A DNA stretch of 64,000 nt from an uncultured Oscillospiraceae bacterium (GTDB taxonomy: Bacteria; Bacillota; Clostridia; Oscillospirales; Ruminococcaceae), in contig CAKSLF010000003.1 of NCBI GenBank assembly GCA_934466455.1, positions 1-64,000 of the forward strand, given 5' to 3'. Both the position numbers and the translations under genes were made by a program. Positions 31,444 to 39,856 of this stretch are shown in pieces. Within the stretch, counting starts at the first letter, position 1. Each line of letters begins with the position of its first letter. Below the pieces are notes generated by a model. That model made no database searches, was not told the origin of the DNA, and saw only the letters and a program-made list of their open reading frames with translations.

Positions 31444-34053
31444 ATGGCGGGCAGCGGATATTCGGTAGACGATATTCTGGAGGAATTGAGAAGGAAAAAA
31501 CAGAAGGAAGCCGCAGGAAATACCGGCGGCTGGAATGGCGGAGGCAATGCGGAAAAAGCTTCCGATGAGAAAAAAGATTTTTTTGAAATGCGGCAGAAAA
31601 ACGCCGTTCGGGAGAAAAAGCCGGAGCAGGCTCCGACTTATACCAAGAAATACAACAGCGAGCCTATGACTACCCGTACAATACAGGTGGACGATACTCT
31701 GTCCCAGTATTTCGGACCTACGGAATGGAAAAACGGCAAAAAGCCTAAAGATAAAAAAGACGGTTTTGGCGCAAAGGTAAGCACCGTTCCTGCGCATGAA
31801 GCAAAAACTCCGGCAAAAAAAGAGGGCGGAGAAGAGGATTTTATCCCCCGGGATATGTCAAAGCATTTTGTTGAAAAGGATTTTGACCGTCCGATAAACG
31901 GCTTTGCAAAAGCAGCCGTTGTTCCGGAAAAAACGGAGGAAAAAAAGCCGGAAGAAAAGAAAATCGAGGAAAATTTGAATAAGCCGGAGGAACAGCCCGA
32001 AAAAACGGAGGAAAAGAAAAATGCTTCCGCCGCAGATAAATTTTCTGCGGGAATCGTCGGCGGATTTGCTTCGGCAAAGGAGAAAAAAGAGGGCGGCGAC
32101 CTTACCGACAGCAGTAATCGGGATTTATATAAGGAATTTACCGAAAAACGCCGGGATAAGGTCGAAGAATTTATGAAGCAGGTGGCGGAGCCTACTCATC
32201 AGGAAATCCATGTTCCGGAGGTGCCGACGCCGGAGCCCATAAGAAACAAATTTTCCGATAAGGCAAACACTGATATTGCCAAAGATCTTGTAGAGGGTAT
32301 GCACCAACCGGAGGACGACGATCCGGATGATTACGAAAATCCGTCACAGGCGGAATCCGTCGAAAAAAATCTTTCAAACCAGTTTACAAGTCTGCTGATT
32401 AGGTGTATAATAATACTAATCTTGCTGATAGGTTCTTTGGCACTGTGTTTATCGCCTGTTATAGGGTATCAGCTGCCGGAGGCGATTGCGTTTTCAAAAT
32501 CGGGAATTGTATTTCCTGCTATAAATCTTGCAATAATATGCATTGCGGCACTTACCTGCAATGTGACCGTGGGTGGCGGACTGCTTTCCCTTGCAAGATT
32601 CAGAGCGGGAAACGATACCTTTGCTGCTTGCTCGGTTATCGGTGCGGCGGCTTTGGGAGTTTCTTTTGTTGTTGATCCCGCATCCATGTCGTCCGGAGGA
32701 GAGAACCTTTTCTTCCCAATAACATTGATGTGCCTTTGGTTTAATACAATAGGCAAGGCTCTTTCCGCAAAGCGCATCGGCGACAATTTCCGAACTCTTG
32801 TTGACGGAAAAGACCAATCCGCACTGCTCCCTGTCCATAATAAGGAGCTTGCAAGAGAGCTTACCGGTCAGCGGGATGAAACCCCTCGCTTTTGTACAAG
32901 TGCAAAGGCAAAGTTTTTTGCAAGATTTCTCGAGCTTTCATATCGTGACGACGCAACGGAGAGCATCGCAAGAGTCGTTTCTCCTATCGTATTCCTTTGC
33001 TCGATAATCGTCGGAGTAATAGCGTTTCTTCTTACCGGAAGAATTTCCGATGCGGTAACGGGTTTTGCGGCTATACTCTGCGTCGCTTCGCCTTTTTCGG
33101 CAACAATTGCCGGTGCGCTTCCCGTTTTTCGTTCCTGCCGTGCGCTGAACGAAAGAGGAAGCATGATGGCGGGCGGATATACCGCAGAAACCTTTGCGGA
33201 AACGGATTCCGTGCTCCTTGACATAGAACAGCTTTTCCCGGCAGGAAGCATTGTGCTCCATGGCATAAAAACCTTTGCACAGGGAAGAATTGACGAAGCT
33301 ATCCTCGACGCCGCATCCGTAATTTGCAGCACGAAAAGCACCCTCGGAAGTATTTTTCTTAATGTTGTTCAGGGCGACAGAAAGCTGCTCCGTCCGGTAG
33401 ATACCATTATTTATGAGGACGGAATGGGGCTTTCCGCTTGGGTTGGCGGAAAGCGGGTGCTTATCGGCAATAGGGAGCTTATGATAAACCATGGGGTAGA
33501 CATTCCTTCCCATGACTATGAGAACAAATATGTCGGCGGCGGAAAAGATATTCTTTATCTTGCAAACAGCGGCGAGCTTACCGCAATGTTTATCCTCAGC
33601 TACCATGCCGATGAGGAGGTCTACCGTTCCCTTGGAATTATGGCAGGCAGAGGAATCCGCCTTGTTATAAATTGCAGCGACCCCAACATCACAACAGAAA
33701 AACTCAGCGAGCTTTTCGCATATCCCGAAAGTCAGCTAAAGCTGCTTTCGTCAAAATATCAACAGAAGTGTGCCGAGCTTACCGAAGAGAGAGAAACCGC
33801 ATCTGCGGCTGCCGTCTATGACGGAAGTCTTTCTTCTCTTTCCGATTTGCTTAATTGCAGCGGAATAATCCGCCAGTCATCGTTTATGGCTGCGCTTCTT
33901 GAAATGATCGGCATTGTTCTCGGATTTATTCTTGTGACCATATTCCTTTTTACAGGCAATATCACAAGCCTTTCCATGTATATGCTGATTGCTTTCCAGC
34001 TTTTCTGGCTTGCCGCCGTAACGGTGGTAATTCTGGTTCGCCGGAAAATATAA
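31444..34053 (+). CDS. Degenerate P-type ATPase-like membrane protein (probable pseudoenzyme)
   Basis: 869 residues, ATG at 31444 with GGAGAAAATC upstream. Residues 1-310 are charged and low-complexity (KPEEKKIEENLNKPEEQ), predicted disordered. From about 320 there are membrane helices arranged as in heavy-metal P-type ATPases. The CPC ion-site equivalent is C-V-A-S-P-F. The phosphorylation motif DKTGTLT is replaced by D-I-E-Q-L-F-P (Asp about 593). The N-domain stretch VGGKRVLIGNRELM and the P-domain pattern ILYLANSGELTAMFILSYHA survive, but TGDN and GDGxND are replaced by NCSDPNIT and VYDGSLSS. Two helices close the protein. The fold is clear; catalysis looks lost. It directly precedes a PASTA pseudokinase gene on the same strand. 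Confidence 0.8.
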   Translation: MAGSGYSVDDILEELRRKKQKEAAGNTGGWNGGGNAEKASDEKKDFFEMRQKNAVREKKPEQAPTYTKKYNSEPMTTRTIQVDDTLSQYFGPTEWKNGKKPKDKKDGFGAKVSTVPAHEAKTPAKKEGGEEDFIPRDMSKHFVEKDFDRPINGFAKAAVVPEKTEEKKPEEKKIEENLNKPEEQPEKTEEKKNASAADKFSAGIVGGFASAKEKKEGGDLTDSSNRDLYKEFTEKRRDKVEEFMKQVAEPTHQEIHVPEVPTPEPIRNKFSDKANTDIAKDLVEGMHQPEDDDPDDYENPSQAESVEKNLSNQFTSLLIRCIIILILLIGSLALCLSPVIGYQLPEAIAFSKSGIVFPAINLAIICIAALTCNVTVGGGLLSLARFRAGNDTFAACSVIGAAALGVSFVVDPASMSSGGENLFFPITLMCLWFNTIGKALSAKRIGDNFRTLVDGKDQSALLPVHNKELARELTGQRDETPRFCTSAKAKFFARFLELSYRDDATESIARVVSPIVFLCSIIVGVIAFLLTGRISDAVTGFAAILCVASPFSATIAGALPVFRSCRALNERGSMMAGGYTAETFAETDSVLLDIEQLFPAGSIVLHGIKTFAQGRIDEAILDAASVICSTKSTLGSIFLNVVQGDRKLLRPVDTIIYEDGMGLSAWVGGKRVLIGNRELMINHGVDIPSHDYENKYVGGGKDILYLANSGELTAMFILSYHADEEVYRSLGIMAGRGIRLVINCSDPNITTEKLSELFAYPESQLKLLSSKYQQKCAELTEERETASAAAVYDGSLSSLSDLLNCSGIIRQSSFMAALLEMIGIVLGFILVTIFLFTGNITSLSMYMLIAFQLFWLAAVTVVILVRRKI

Positions 34054-34090
34054 ATTTTGAGTACATCTTATATCTTTTTCCTTTCCAAAG

Positions 34091-34136
34091 ACAAATCCCC
34101 GAGGTTCCCACCACCCTCGGGGATTTGTCTGTTTTT
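34091..34136 (+). terminator. Rho-independent terminator
   Basis: ACAAATCCCCGAGG/CCTCGGGGATTTGT stem, 10-nt loop, trailing TTTTT. It separates the ATPase-like gene from the pseudokinase gene. Confidence 0.9.
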
Positions 34137-34304
34137 CTATAAATTTTCAATAACCGTTAAAATAAAAAAACTTGCAAGAATATAAAAAATGTTATATTAT
34201 ATATTATGAATAGGCATATAGATAATTTTTACGAAAAAAACGCCGAAAAACGGCGGAAATATATATATCAAGTAGCGGATAAGGATAAAGGAGGCGGCTT
34301 TGGG

Positions 34305-36068
34305 TTGGTTACGGAAGCAGAGAAAAAATTTCTTTGTATGGGCTGTATGTCAAGGTTGGACGAAAACGGAAAATGCAGGTGCGGATATGATGAAAACGCA
34401 CCGACGGATTCCGTCTGCCTGCCGGTAAGAACCGTGGTGGGAAACAGGTATCTTGTGGGCAGAATGATTAAAATGAACGGCGAGGGCATAACCTACATAT
34501 GCTTTGATACCGAAAATGAAGAACGGGTATTCATCGAGGAATTTATGCCGCAGAATATGGCAAAGCGCAACGAGCTTTCCGGAGAGGTCGTTCCGTATGC
34601 CGGGTTTGAGGCGCAGTATAAATGCCTGATGACGGATTTTTATGATTTGTTCGATGCCCTGCGCAATTTCCGCCATACAGAGTATATAATCCCGGTTACA
34701 GATGTTATTTACGATAAAAATACGGTTTATGCCGTATACAAGTATGTAAAGACCATTGCATACGGCGATTATCTTACCCATAACGGCGGAGAATTTACAT
34801 GGCCGCAGGTAAAAAAGCTGTTTATGCCTCTTTTTACGACCCTTACATATCTCCACAGCAACGGGTTTGTCCACAGGGGAATTTCGCCCGAAAGCATACG
34901 GGTAAATGCAAAGGGTCAGCTTATGCTTTCAGGCTTCGGAACGGCGTCGCTTTATACAAAGGGCTCTGCGGTGGAGCCAAACCTCTCGGACGGATATTCC
35001 GCTCCGGAGCAGTATTCCTCCTCAAGCTGGCAGGGGGAATGGACCGATGTTTATTCCGTTGCGGCGGTGCTGTATAAGTCCCTTACGGGAACATTGCCGG
35101 CTTCCGCTCCGGACAGAAAGGAAAACGATACCCTTTGTCCGCCGGAGGAGCTTGAGCAGAATGTTCCCTCAAATGTTTCGGACGCAATTATGAACGCAAT
35201 GCAGCTTTCCGTGGAATACCGCACCCAGTCCGTGGACGATTTTACTGCGGAGCTGCTTGAATCCAGCAAATCCAATACAATGATGTATGACCCGCAGAAA
35301 AACGGAGATTCCGTTGAAGATGTAATAAAAAGAGCGGAGCCTCAGCGGGAAAGACCTTCAAAAAGGACATATGACGGCGAACAAAGAACAGGGCGCAAAA
35401 TCCCTTGGGGCGTAATCGTGTTTATTATAGCGATGGTGGTTTTGCTCGGCGTGCTTGCGTTTATTTTCAGATTCAGCAAAGAGCTTCTCGGGTTTGGAGA
35501 AAGCTCCGGCAACAGCTCCGGCAGCAGCTCTGTTTCGGAGAGCGCAAATTCCGGGAGCGGATATGATGTTGTCGTTCCCAATTTTGTGGGAAGATACCGT
35601 GAAAAAGTTGAGGGAAACGACACTTACCGCCAGTTTAAGCTTGTTTTTGAGGAAGAAAACAACAGCTCCTACCCGGAGGGAATGATTTTTGAACAATCCA
35701 TAAAGGATAAAACCCCTGTGGACGAGGGAACGGAAATTGTCCTCAAAGTAAGCAAGGGAGCGGAAAAGGTTCCCATGCCGCAGTGCGTCGGTCTTACCCT
35801 TGATGCTGCGCAGGAACTTCTTAATCAGCTTGGAATAGTCTATCAGCTTATGCCGAATTACGGAACGGCATATGAATATAATGTAGTCTATGAGCAGTCC
35901 GTTGCGGAGGGCGAGGAGGTAGCCACCGGGAACACCATGACAAAGGTCTATATTTATTATGGTGCGGCGGAAAATGCGGGAAATCCCTATGACAACCCCT
36001 TCCACCACGGAAGCGGCGGAAGCAACGATGAAGACAACGAAAATATTCATATCGGCTCCGGGAACTAA
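34305..36068 (+). CDS. Membrane PASTA-domain pseudokinase with zinc ribbon
   Basis: 587 residues from a TTG at 34305, chosen because AAAGGAGG lies 10 nt upstream; an ATG at 34206 in the same frame has no site and would add 33 residues. Order: zinc ribbon (CMGC ... CRCG, about 12-27), kinase-like domain (about 45-320), membrane helix (about 364-385), serine-rich linker, two PASTA repeats (VVVPNFVG and VPMPQCVGLTLDAAQELLNQLG), and a Gly/His/Asp tail. The VAIK lysine is Glu (VFIEEF), HRD is HRG (HRGISPESI) and DFG is GFG (LSGFG), so phosphotransfer is not expected. PASTA domains bind peptidoglycan fragments, so it may be a wall sensor or scaffold. Confidence 0.87.
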   Translation: MVTEAEKKFLCMGCMSRLDENGKCRCGYDENAPTDSVCLPVRTVVGNRYLVGRMIKMNGEGITYICFDTENEERVFIEEFMPQNMAKRNELSGEVVPYAGFEAQYKCLMTDFYDLFDALRNFRHTEYIIPVTDVIYDKNTVYAVYKYVKTIAYGDYLTHNGGEFTWPQVKKLFMPLFTTLTYLHSNGFVHRGISPESIRVNAKGQLMLSGFGTASLYTKGSAVEPNLSDGYSAPEQYSSSSWQGEWTDVYSVAAVLYKSLTGTLPASAPDRKENDTLCPPEELEQNVPSNVSDAIMNAMQLSVEYRTQSVDDFTAELLESSKSNTMMYDPQKNGDSVEDVIKRAEPQRERPSKRTYDGEQRTGRKIPWGVIVFIIAMVVLLGVLAFIFRFSKELLGFGESSGNSSGSSSVSESANSGSGYDVVVPNFVGRYREKVEGNDTYRQFKLVFEEENNSSYPEGMIFEQSIKDKTPVDEGTEIVLKVSKGAEKVPMPQCVGLTLDAAQELLNQLGIVYQLMPNYGTAYEYNVVYEQSVAEGEEVATGNTMTKVYIYYGAAENAGNPYDNPFHHGSGGSNDEDNENIHIGSGN

Positions 36069-36085
36069 AAATGAAAGATGAAAAA

Positions 36086-36118
36086 AGGCTCCGTGCTCAT
36101 TTTGAGCACAGAGCCTTT
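36086..36118 (+). terminator. Terminator built on paired GTGCTCA motifs
   Basis: GGCTCCGTGCTCA and TGAGCACAGAGCC pair around TTT, followed by T6. A second paired motif (GTGCTCA 36123-36129, TGAGCAC 36135-36141) lies at the convergent aspartate-kinase 3' end. Confidence 0.85.
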
Positions 36119-36129
36119 TTTGGTGCTCA

Positions 36130-36855
36130 CTATGTGAGCACCGTTCCGGGAACATTATCAAAAGAGGAGAGAACCTCAACCCGAACGCCGTGCTTTTTAG
36201 CAAGCTCGGCAGCCCTTGGGTGCAAAACCTGAGCACCGGACTTTGAAAGCAGCAGCATATCGTCGTAGCTGATGTGCTCAAGCTTTTTGGCGGCTTTGTC
36301 TTTGCGTGGGTCGGCGGTGTAAACACCGTCAACATCGGTATAAATTTTGCATACGCTTGCGCCCAAAGCCGCCGCAAGGGCAACTGCGGAGGTGTCGGAG
36401 CCTCCTCTCCCAAGCGTAGCTATGTCGCCGTTCGGTGCGGAACCTTGAAAACCGGCGATGATTACCGCCCGCCCGGCAGAAAGCTCTTTTTTTATTCTCT
36501 CCGTGTTTATTTCCGTTATTTCGGCTTCGCCGAATCTTCCGTCGGTGGATATGCCCGCCATTGGACCGGAAAGCGAAACTGCGGGACAGCCTTGCGCCTC
36601 TGCCGCAATAGCGAGCAATGCCATGGACGCCTGCTCGCCGGAGGAAAGAAGAGCGTCAAGCTCTCTTTTGCAGGGGTCACAGCTTAGCTCCGCAGCCTTT
36701 TTAAGCAGCTTGTCGGTGGTGTTGCCTTGGGCGGAAACAACGGCAACAACGCTGTTTCCGGCAAGACGGGCTGCGGAAATAAGCCTTGCCGCCCGCCGCA
36801 GGCCGCCGGAATCCGCAACGGAGGTTCCGCCGAATTTCTCTACAATTATAGCCAT
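36130..36855 (-). CDS. Aspartate kinase, catalytic domain only
   Basis: 241 residues from the ATG at 36855 (AGAGGTATTGTGGT upstream). Amino-acid kinase fold with the aspartokinase signature VEKFGGTSVAD (residues 5-15), LSSGEQASMALLA, GFQGSAPNGDIATLGRGGSDTSAVALAAAL, and IYTDVDGVYTADPR. The protein stops after VRVEVLSSFDNVPGTVL, where normal aspartokinases (about 400 residues) continue into two ACT domains; there is no frameshift or downstream ACT remnant. It phosphorylates aspartate at the start of Lys/Thr/Met synthesis and would lack built-in feedback control. An ACT-domain gene lies upstream on the same strand. Confidence 0.9.
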   Translation of the reverse strand: MAIIVEKFGGTSVADSGGLRRAARLISAARLAGNSVVAVVSAQGNTTDKLLKKAAELSCDPCKRELDALLSSGEQASMALLAIAAEAQGCPAVSLSGPMAGISTDGRFGEAEITEINTERIKKELSAGRAVIIAGFQGSAPNGDIATLGRGGSDTSAVALAAALGASVCKIYTDVDGVYTADPRKDKAAKKLEHISYDDMLLLSKSGAQVLHPRAAELAKKHGVRVEVLSSFDNVPGTVLT

Positions 36856-36911
36856 ACCACAATACCTCTGTATAACAAAGCACCCTTTTGGGGTGCGGGG
36901 CATTACTTAAC

Positions 36912-36955
36912 AAAAAACTTCCCTGCTTTTATAGTATTCGGCAGGGAAGCTTTTT
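36912..36955 (-). terminator. Terminator between the ACT protein and aspartate kinase
   Basis: CTTCCCTGC/GCAGGGAAG stem with T-run on the minus strand, past the ACT-protein stop. A second small hairpin GCACCC/GGGTGC (36881-36897) precedes the aspartate-kinase start. Together they may partly uncouple the two genes. Confidence 0.75.
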
Positions 36956-37002
36956 GATATAGGAAGAAGAATATTAAAATTTATGAGCTTTTGGCTAAAG
37001 GT

Positions 37003-37449
37003 TCAGTTGCCCTCGCTAAGGCTTTTGCAATTTATAACTCCGTCAATGGTGCGCAAAACTTCCCGCAGACTATGACCGTCCGTGCGAAGATGACCTGCAG
37101 TAAAAGAGATTGTAACCGGGGCTGCGCCGTCCATTGGGATGTTCTGGTTTATTGTAAGCACATTTGCGCCCTCTTTTGAAAGGGTCGAAAGAACATTTGA
37201 AAGCACACCGGGATTATCCATAAGGGTAAGATAGTAGGTTACAATTTTATTCTCCCGGTCGCCGCCGTAAACAGAAACGCCGTCCTTGTATTTATAGAAT
37301 GCGCTGCGGCTGATTCCGGCAAGCCTTGCCGCCTCCGAGGAATTTTTTGCTTTGCCTTGAGAAAGCATACGCTTTGCGTCTATTACTTTAAGCAGTACTT
37401 CGGGAAGAAGCTCTGCGTCAACGATTATTTTCATGCCGTTTTCAGACAT
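37003..37449 (-). CDS. ACT domain protein (UPF0735/PheB-like) with N-terminal HTH
   Basis: 148 residues from the ATG at 37449 (AGAGGTGG 5 nt upstream). Residues 8-65 include a short helix-turn-helix-like segment (SSEAARLAGISRSAFYKYKDGV); residues 72-146 form an ACT domain (YYLTLMDNPGVLSNVLSTLSKEGANVLTINQ). This is the PheB/UPF0735 family, usually next to homoserine dehydrogenase in Firmicutes and presumed to sense an amino acid. Here it lies upstream of an aspartate kinase that lacks ACT domains, so a regulatory link in trans is an attractive inference. Confidence 0.88.
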   Translation of the reverse strand: MSENGMKIIVDAELLPEVLLKVIDAKRMLSQGKAKNSSEAARLAGISRSAFYKYKDGVSVYGGDRENKIVTYYLTLMDNPGVLSNVLSTLSKEGANVLTINQNIPMDGAAPVTISFTAGHLRTDGHSLREVLRTIDGVINCKSLSEGN

Positions 37450-37649
37450 CAAGTCCACCTCTTAAAAACAAATGTATATATCATACATACAACTATATCA
37501 CCGTTCTTTATAAAAAGCAAGAGAAAAAATATTTATTTAACAATTTTTTTAGGCAAAACAATGCTTTTGTCTAAAATTTGTGTAAAAGTCTTTTTTCGAC
37601 CATATAAATATAAGAAAAAGCGGATTATAATTATAAAATACCTCATTCG

Positions 37650-38549
37650 CTATACACCGAAAAGGTCAAACGGCGGAATAAAGCTTTCGCCGACGGTGCC
37701 GCCCTCCTGAACAAAGGCGTTTTCGATGCCGATTTCACAGGCAAAGTCGATGGCTTCGCTATATTCATCATCGGAAACGCTGCGAAAAAGTTCCGGAAAG
37801 CGTTTGTCGTTGCAAAGCGGAGTGTATTGGTTCATAATGCTTATCCATATTTTATCGCCGTAGGTTTCGTAAAGGTAGCGCAGAACATTTTTTGTGTCAT
37901 CAAGATGACCGGGAAGCATAAGGTGGCGAACAATAACGCCGCACCGCATAATGCCGTTTTCATCAAAAACCGGCTTTCCGGTTTGGGCTACCATCTGCTC
38001 AAGGGCAGCCGCCGCAACGGAAAAATAATCGGGTGCGGAAGAAAAGCTTTTTCCAAGGGCGGAATCATAATACTTAAAGTCGGTAAGCCATATATCCGCA
38101 TAGCTGCGGACGGCGGCAACGCTTTCTCTAAGTTCCCAGCCGCCGGTGTTCCATACAACGGGCAGGGAAAGCCCCTTTTTTCTTGCAATATCAAGTGCCG
38201 CCGTAATCTGCGGAGCGTAATGCATCGGCGTAACAAGATTTATGTTGTTGGCACCCTGCTTCGCAAGCTCGAGGTAAATCTCGGCAAGGCGTTCTACGGT
38301 AATCTCTTTTCCGGCTTCGCCCCGGCTTATTTCTCTGTTTTGGCAAAAAACGCACCGCATTGTGCAGCCGGAAAAAAACACCGTTCCGCTTCCGCTTTCG
38401 CCGGAAATACAGGGTTCCTCCCAAAAATGAAGCGCAGCCCGGGCAACCTTTGCAAGATTTTTTCCGCCGCAAAAGCCTGCCTGACCCGCAAGGCGGTTTG
38501 CACCGCAGCGGCGAGGGCAAAGCTCGCATTTTTCGGGAAGAGTAATCAC
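37650..38549 (-). CDS. Radical SAM protein (pyruvate formate-lyase activase-like)
   Basis: 299 residues from a GTG at 38549 (AAGGCGGTG upstream). An N-terminal cysteine region (CELCPRRCGANRLAGQAGFC) is followed by the radical SAM motif GCTMRCVFCQN (CxxxCxxC, about 61-70), then NLVTPMHYAP, PVVWNTGGWE and WLTDFKYYD segments found in PflA-like activases of unknown target (the TIGR/COG1313 type). It probably generates a 5'-deoxyadenosyl radical. No obvious glycyl-radical enzyme is adjacent, so the target is unknown. Confidence 0.88.
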   Translation of the reverse strand: MITLPEKCELCPRRCGANRLAGQAGFCGGKNLAKVARAALHFWEEPCISGESGSGTVFFSGCTMRCVFCQNREISRGEAGKEITVERLAEIYLELAKQGANNINLVTPMHYAPQITAALDIARKKGLSLPVVWNTGGWELRESVAAVRSYADIWLTDFKYYDSALGKSFSSAPDYFSVAAAALEQMVAQTGKPVFDENGIMRCGVIVRHLMLPGHLDDTKNVLRYLYETYGDKIWISIMNQYTPLCNDKRFPELFRSVSDDEYSEAIDFACEIGIENAFVQEGGTVGESFIPPFDLFGV

Positions 38550-38692
38550 AAAAAAGCACCGCCTTTTTCAAAAAAAGTTTCCGAAAATATATTATCACAT
38601 CATGGGGACGGGTACAATAATAAAAATTTTTTTGTGCGGTAAAAGCACAGAAAAATGATGCAAAAGATTGTTAAAGCTATAACATCTGACTA

Positions 38693-38721
38693 TTTACAGA
38701 GTTTTTACTTTGTGCTATAAT
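38693..38721 (+). promoter_or_regulatory. ATP synthase operon promoter
   Basis: TTTACA (38693-38698), 17-nt spacer, TATAAT (38716-38721). Confidence 0.8.
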
Positions 38722-38771
38722 TATTATAGATAAGTTTTAGTTTGTATAGTATATAATATATAAAACAAAGC

Positions 38772-38789
38772 CTGCGCCGAACGGCGCAG
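38772..38789 (+). promoter_or_regulatory. Leader hairpin of the ATP synthase operon
   Basis: CTGCGCC/GGCGCAG with GAAC loop, 12 nt before the GGGAGGG ribosome-binding site of the first gene; may influence mRNA stability or initiation. Confidence 0.45.
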
Positions 38790-38813
38790 AGTAAAAAGGG
38801 AGGGCTTTGCTGC

Positions 38814-39158
38814 TTGGAAAATTGGTGGATATTTCTTATATTTGCCGCAACCTGCGTGCTTTGCGCCCTTATCTCGGCAAAAACAAGCCGTAAGTATATG
38901 AATTACTATGAAAACGGCGGAAATAACGCCCCGGAAGTAAAGGAGCCTTCTCCGAAAGAAATCTGGAAAAAAGAGGGCTGCTCCCGAAGCTTTGAAAATG
39001 CGGAGTTTGAATTGCCGGAGGAAGATTTTTTCGAGAACGAAAAAACAGAGCTTCCCGAAACGGAAGAAGAGCTTTTTTCCGGGCTTTCGGAAGAGGAAAA
39101 AGAAGCCGTAATTACGGAAGCGGGACTTGAAAAAACGGAGGACAAAGATGAGAGATGA
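38814..39158 (+). CDS. Small acidic membrane protein heading the atp operon
   Basis: 114 residues from a TTG at 38814 with GGGAGGG 9 nt upstream. One N-terminal membrane helix (WWIFLIFAATCVLCALISA), a short basic stretch, then a strongly acidic tail (ELPEEDFFENEKTELPETEE, about 65-100). No family recognised. It overlaps the atpZ-like start by 11 nt, so it belongs to the ATP synthase operon and may help assemble or regulate the enzyme. Confidence 0.65.
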   Translation: MENWWIFLIFAATCVLCALISAKTSRKYMNYYENGGNNAPEVKEPSPKEIWKKEGCSRSFENAEFELPEEDFFENEKTELPETEEELFSGLSEEEKEAVITEAGLEKTEDKDER

Positions 39159-39447
39159 GGATACTGCCCGGCTTGAAAAGCGGGCAAGAGAACGCCGCCA
39201 GGCAATAAAGGCATTGAGCCTTATAACGCAGGTTGCGCTTTCCGCTCTTTGTCCGATTTTTATTCTTACGATTGCCGGAATTTGGCTTGATAACAAATAC
39301 GGCGGAGGAAGCCATTGGTTTACTCTTGCCGGTGCGCTTATCGGAGTATATTCCGCTTATCGCAACACATATCTGCTTATAAGAGATTCTTTTACCGAAA
39401 AAGGGAAAAATAAAGATGAACAAGCTCCTGACGGGACTGATAAATAA
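39148..39447 (+). CDS. AtpZ/AtpI family protein
   Basis: 99 residues from the ATG at 39148 (ACGGAGGACAAAG upstream). Basic N-terminus (RLEKRARERRQAIKA), then two membrane helices with the family pattern LITQVALSALCPIFILTIAGIWLDNKYG and FTLAGALIGVYSAYRNTY. AtpZ-type proteins sit at the head of F-ATPase operons and, with AtpI, have been linked to Mg2+/Ca2+ supply or c-ring assembly. The 3' end overlaps the next gene by 32 nt. Confidence 0.8.
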   Translation: MRDEDTARLEKRARERRQAIKALSLITQVALSALCPIFILTIAGIWLDNKYGGGSHWFTLAGALIGVYSAYRNTYLLIRDSFTEKGKNKDEQAPDGTDK

Positions 39448-39856
39448 TTATGACGGCGAAGAAAACGAGGAGTTTTTCTCCGCCGGAAGAATAAGGCTTG
39501 CGGCATTGGCAATATGCCTGCTTTGCTTTGGGGCGGGGCTGCTTTTTACGGATTGGCTTTCGCTGCTTAAAGGGCTTTTTCTCGGCTATGCGGTAGCTGC
39601 GCTGCTTTTTCGCCAGCACGAGCTTTCCGTAGGAAAGTTGCTTTCCGGAGGGAAAAATGCCGACAGAGCAAGCCGCATGGGATATTTTATACGAATGCTT
39701 ATCCGGGGGGCGGCAATTTTTGTCGCAGTAAAAAATCCCGGGGTTAGTATATTTGGATGCGCCGCCGGGCTTTTAAGCGTGCCGTATGGGATTTACGCTT
39801 TGGCTTTTCTTGACGCATTCATTCAAAGGAAAAACAAGAAAGGAGGAAAAGAATGA
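39416..39856 (+). CDS. atpI: ATP synthase subunit I family protein
   Basis: 146 residues, ATG at 39416 inside the 3' end of the previous gene. Four hydrophobic helices (about 25-42, 47-66, 90-106, 110-128) and basic loops, matching the AtpI-like accessory family (c-ring assembly chaperone). Ends with RKNKKGGKE and overlaps the atpB start by 4 nt. Sequence conservation in this family is low, so identity rests partly on position. Confidence 0.7.
   Translation: MNKLLTGLINNYDGEENEEFFSAGRIRLAALAICLLCFGAGLLFTDWLSLLKGLFLGYAVAALLFRQHELSVGKLLSGGKNADRASRMGYFIRMLIRGAAIFVAVKNPGVSIFGCAAGLLSVPYGIYALAFLDAFIQRKNKKGGKE

Noticed and set aside
34206..34304. ATG at 34206 as start of the pseudokinase
   Set aside because: No ribosome-binding site; the TTG at 34305 has AAAGGAGG at good spacing and starts shortly before the zinc ribbon, as in related proteins.
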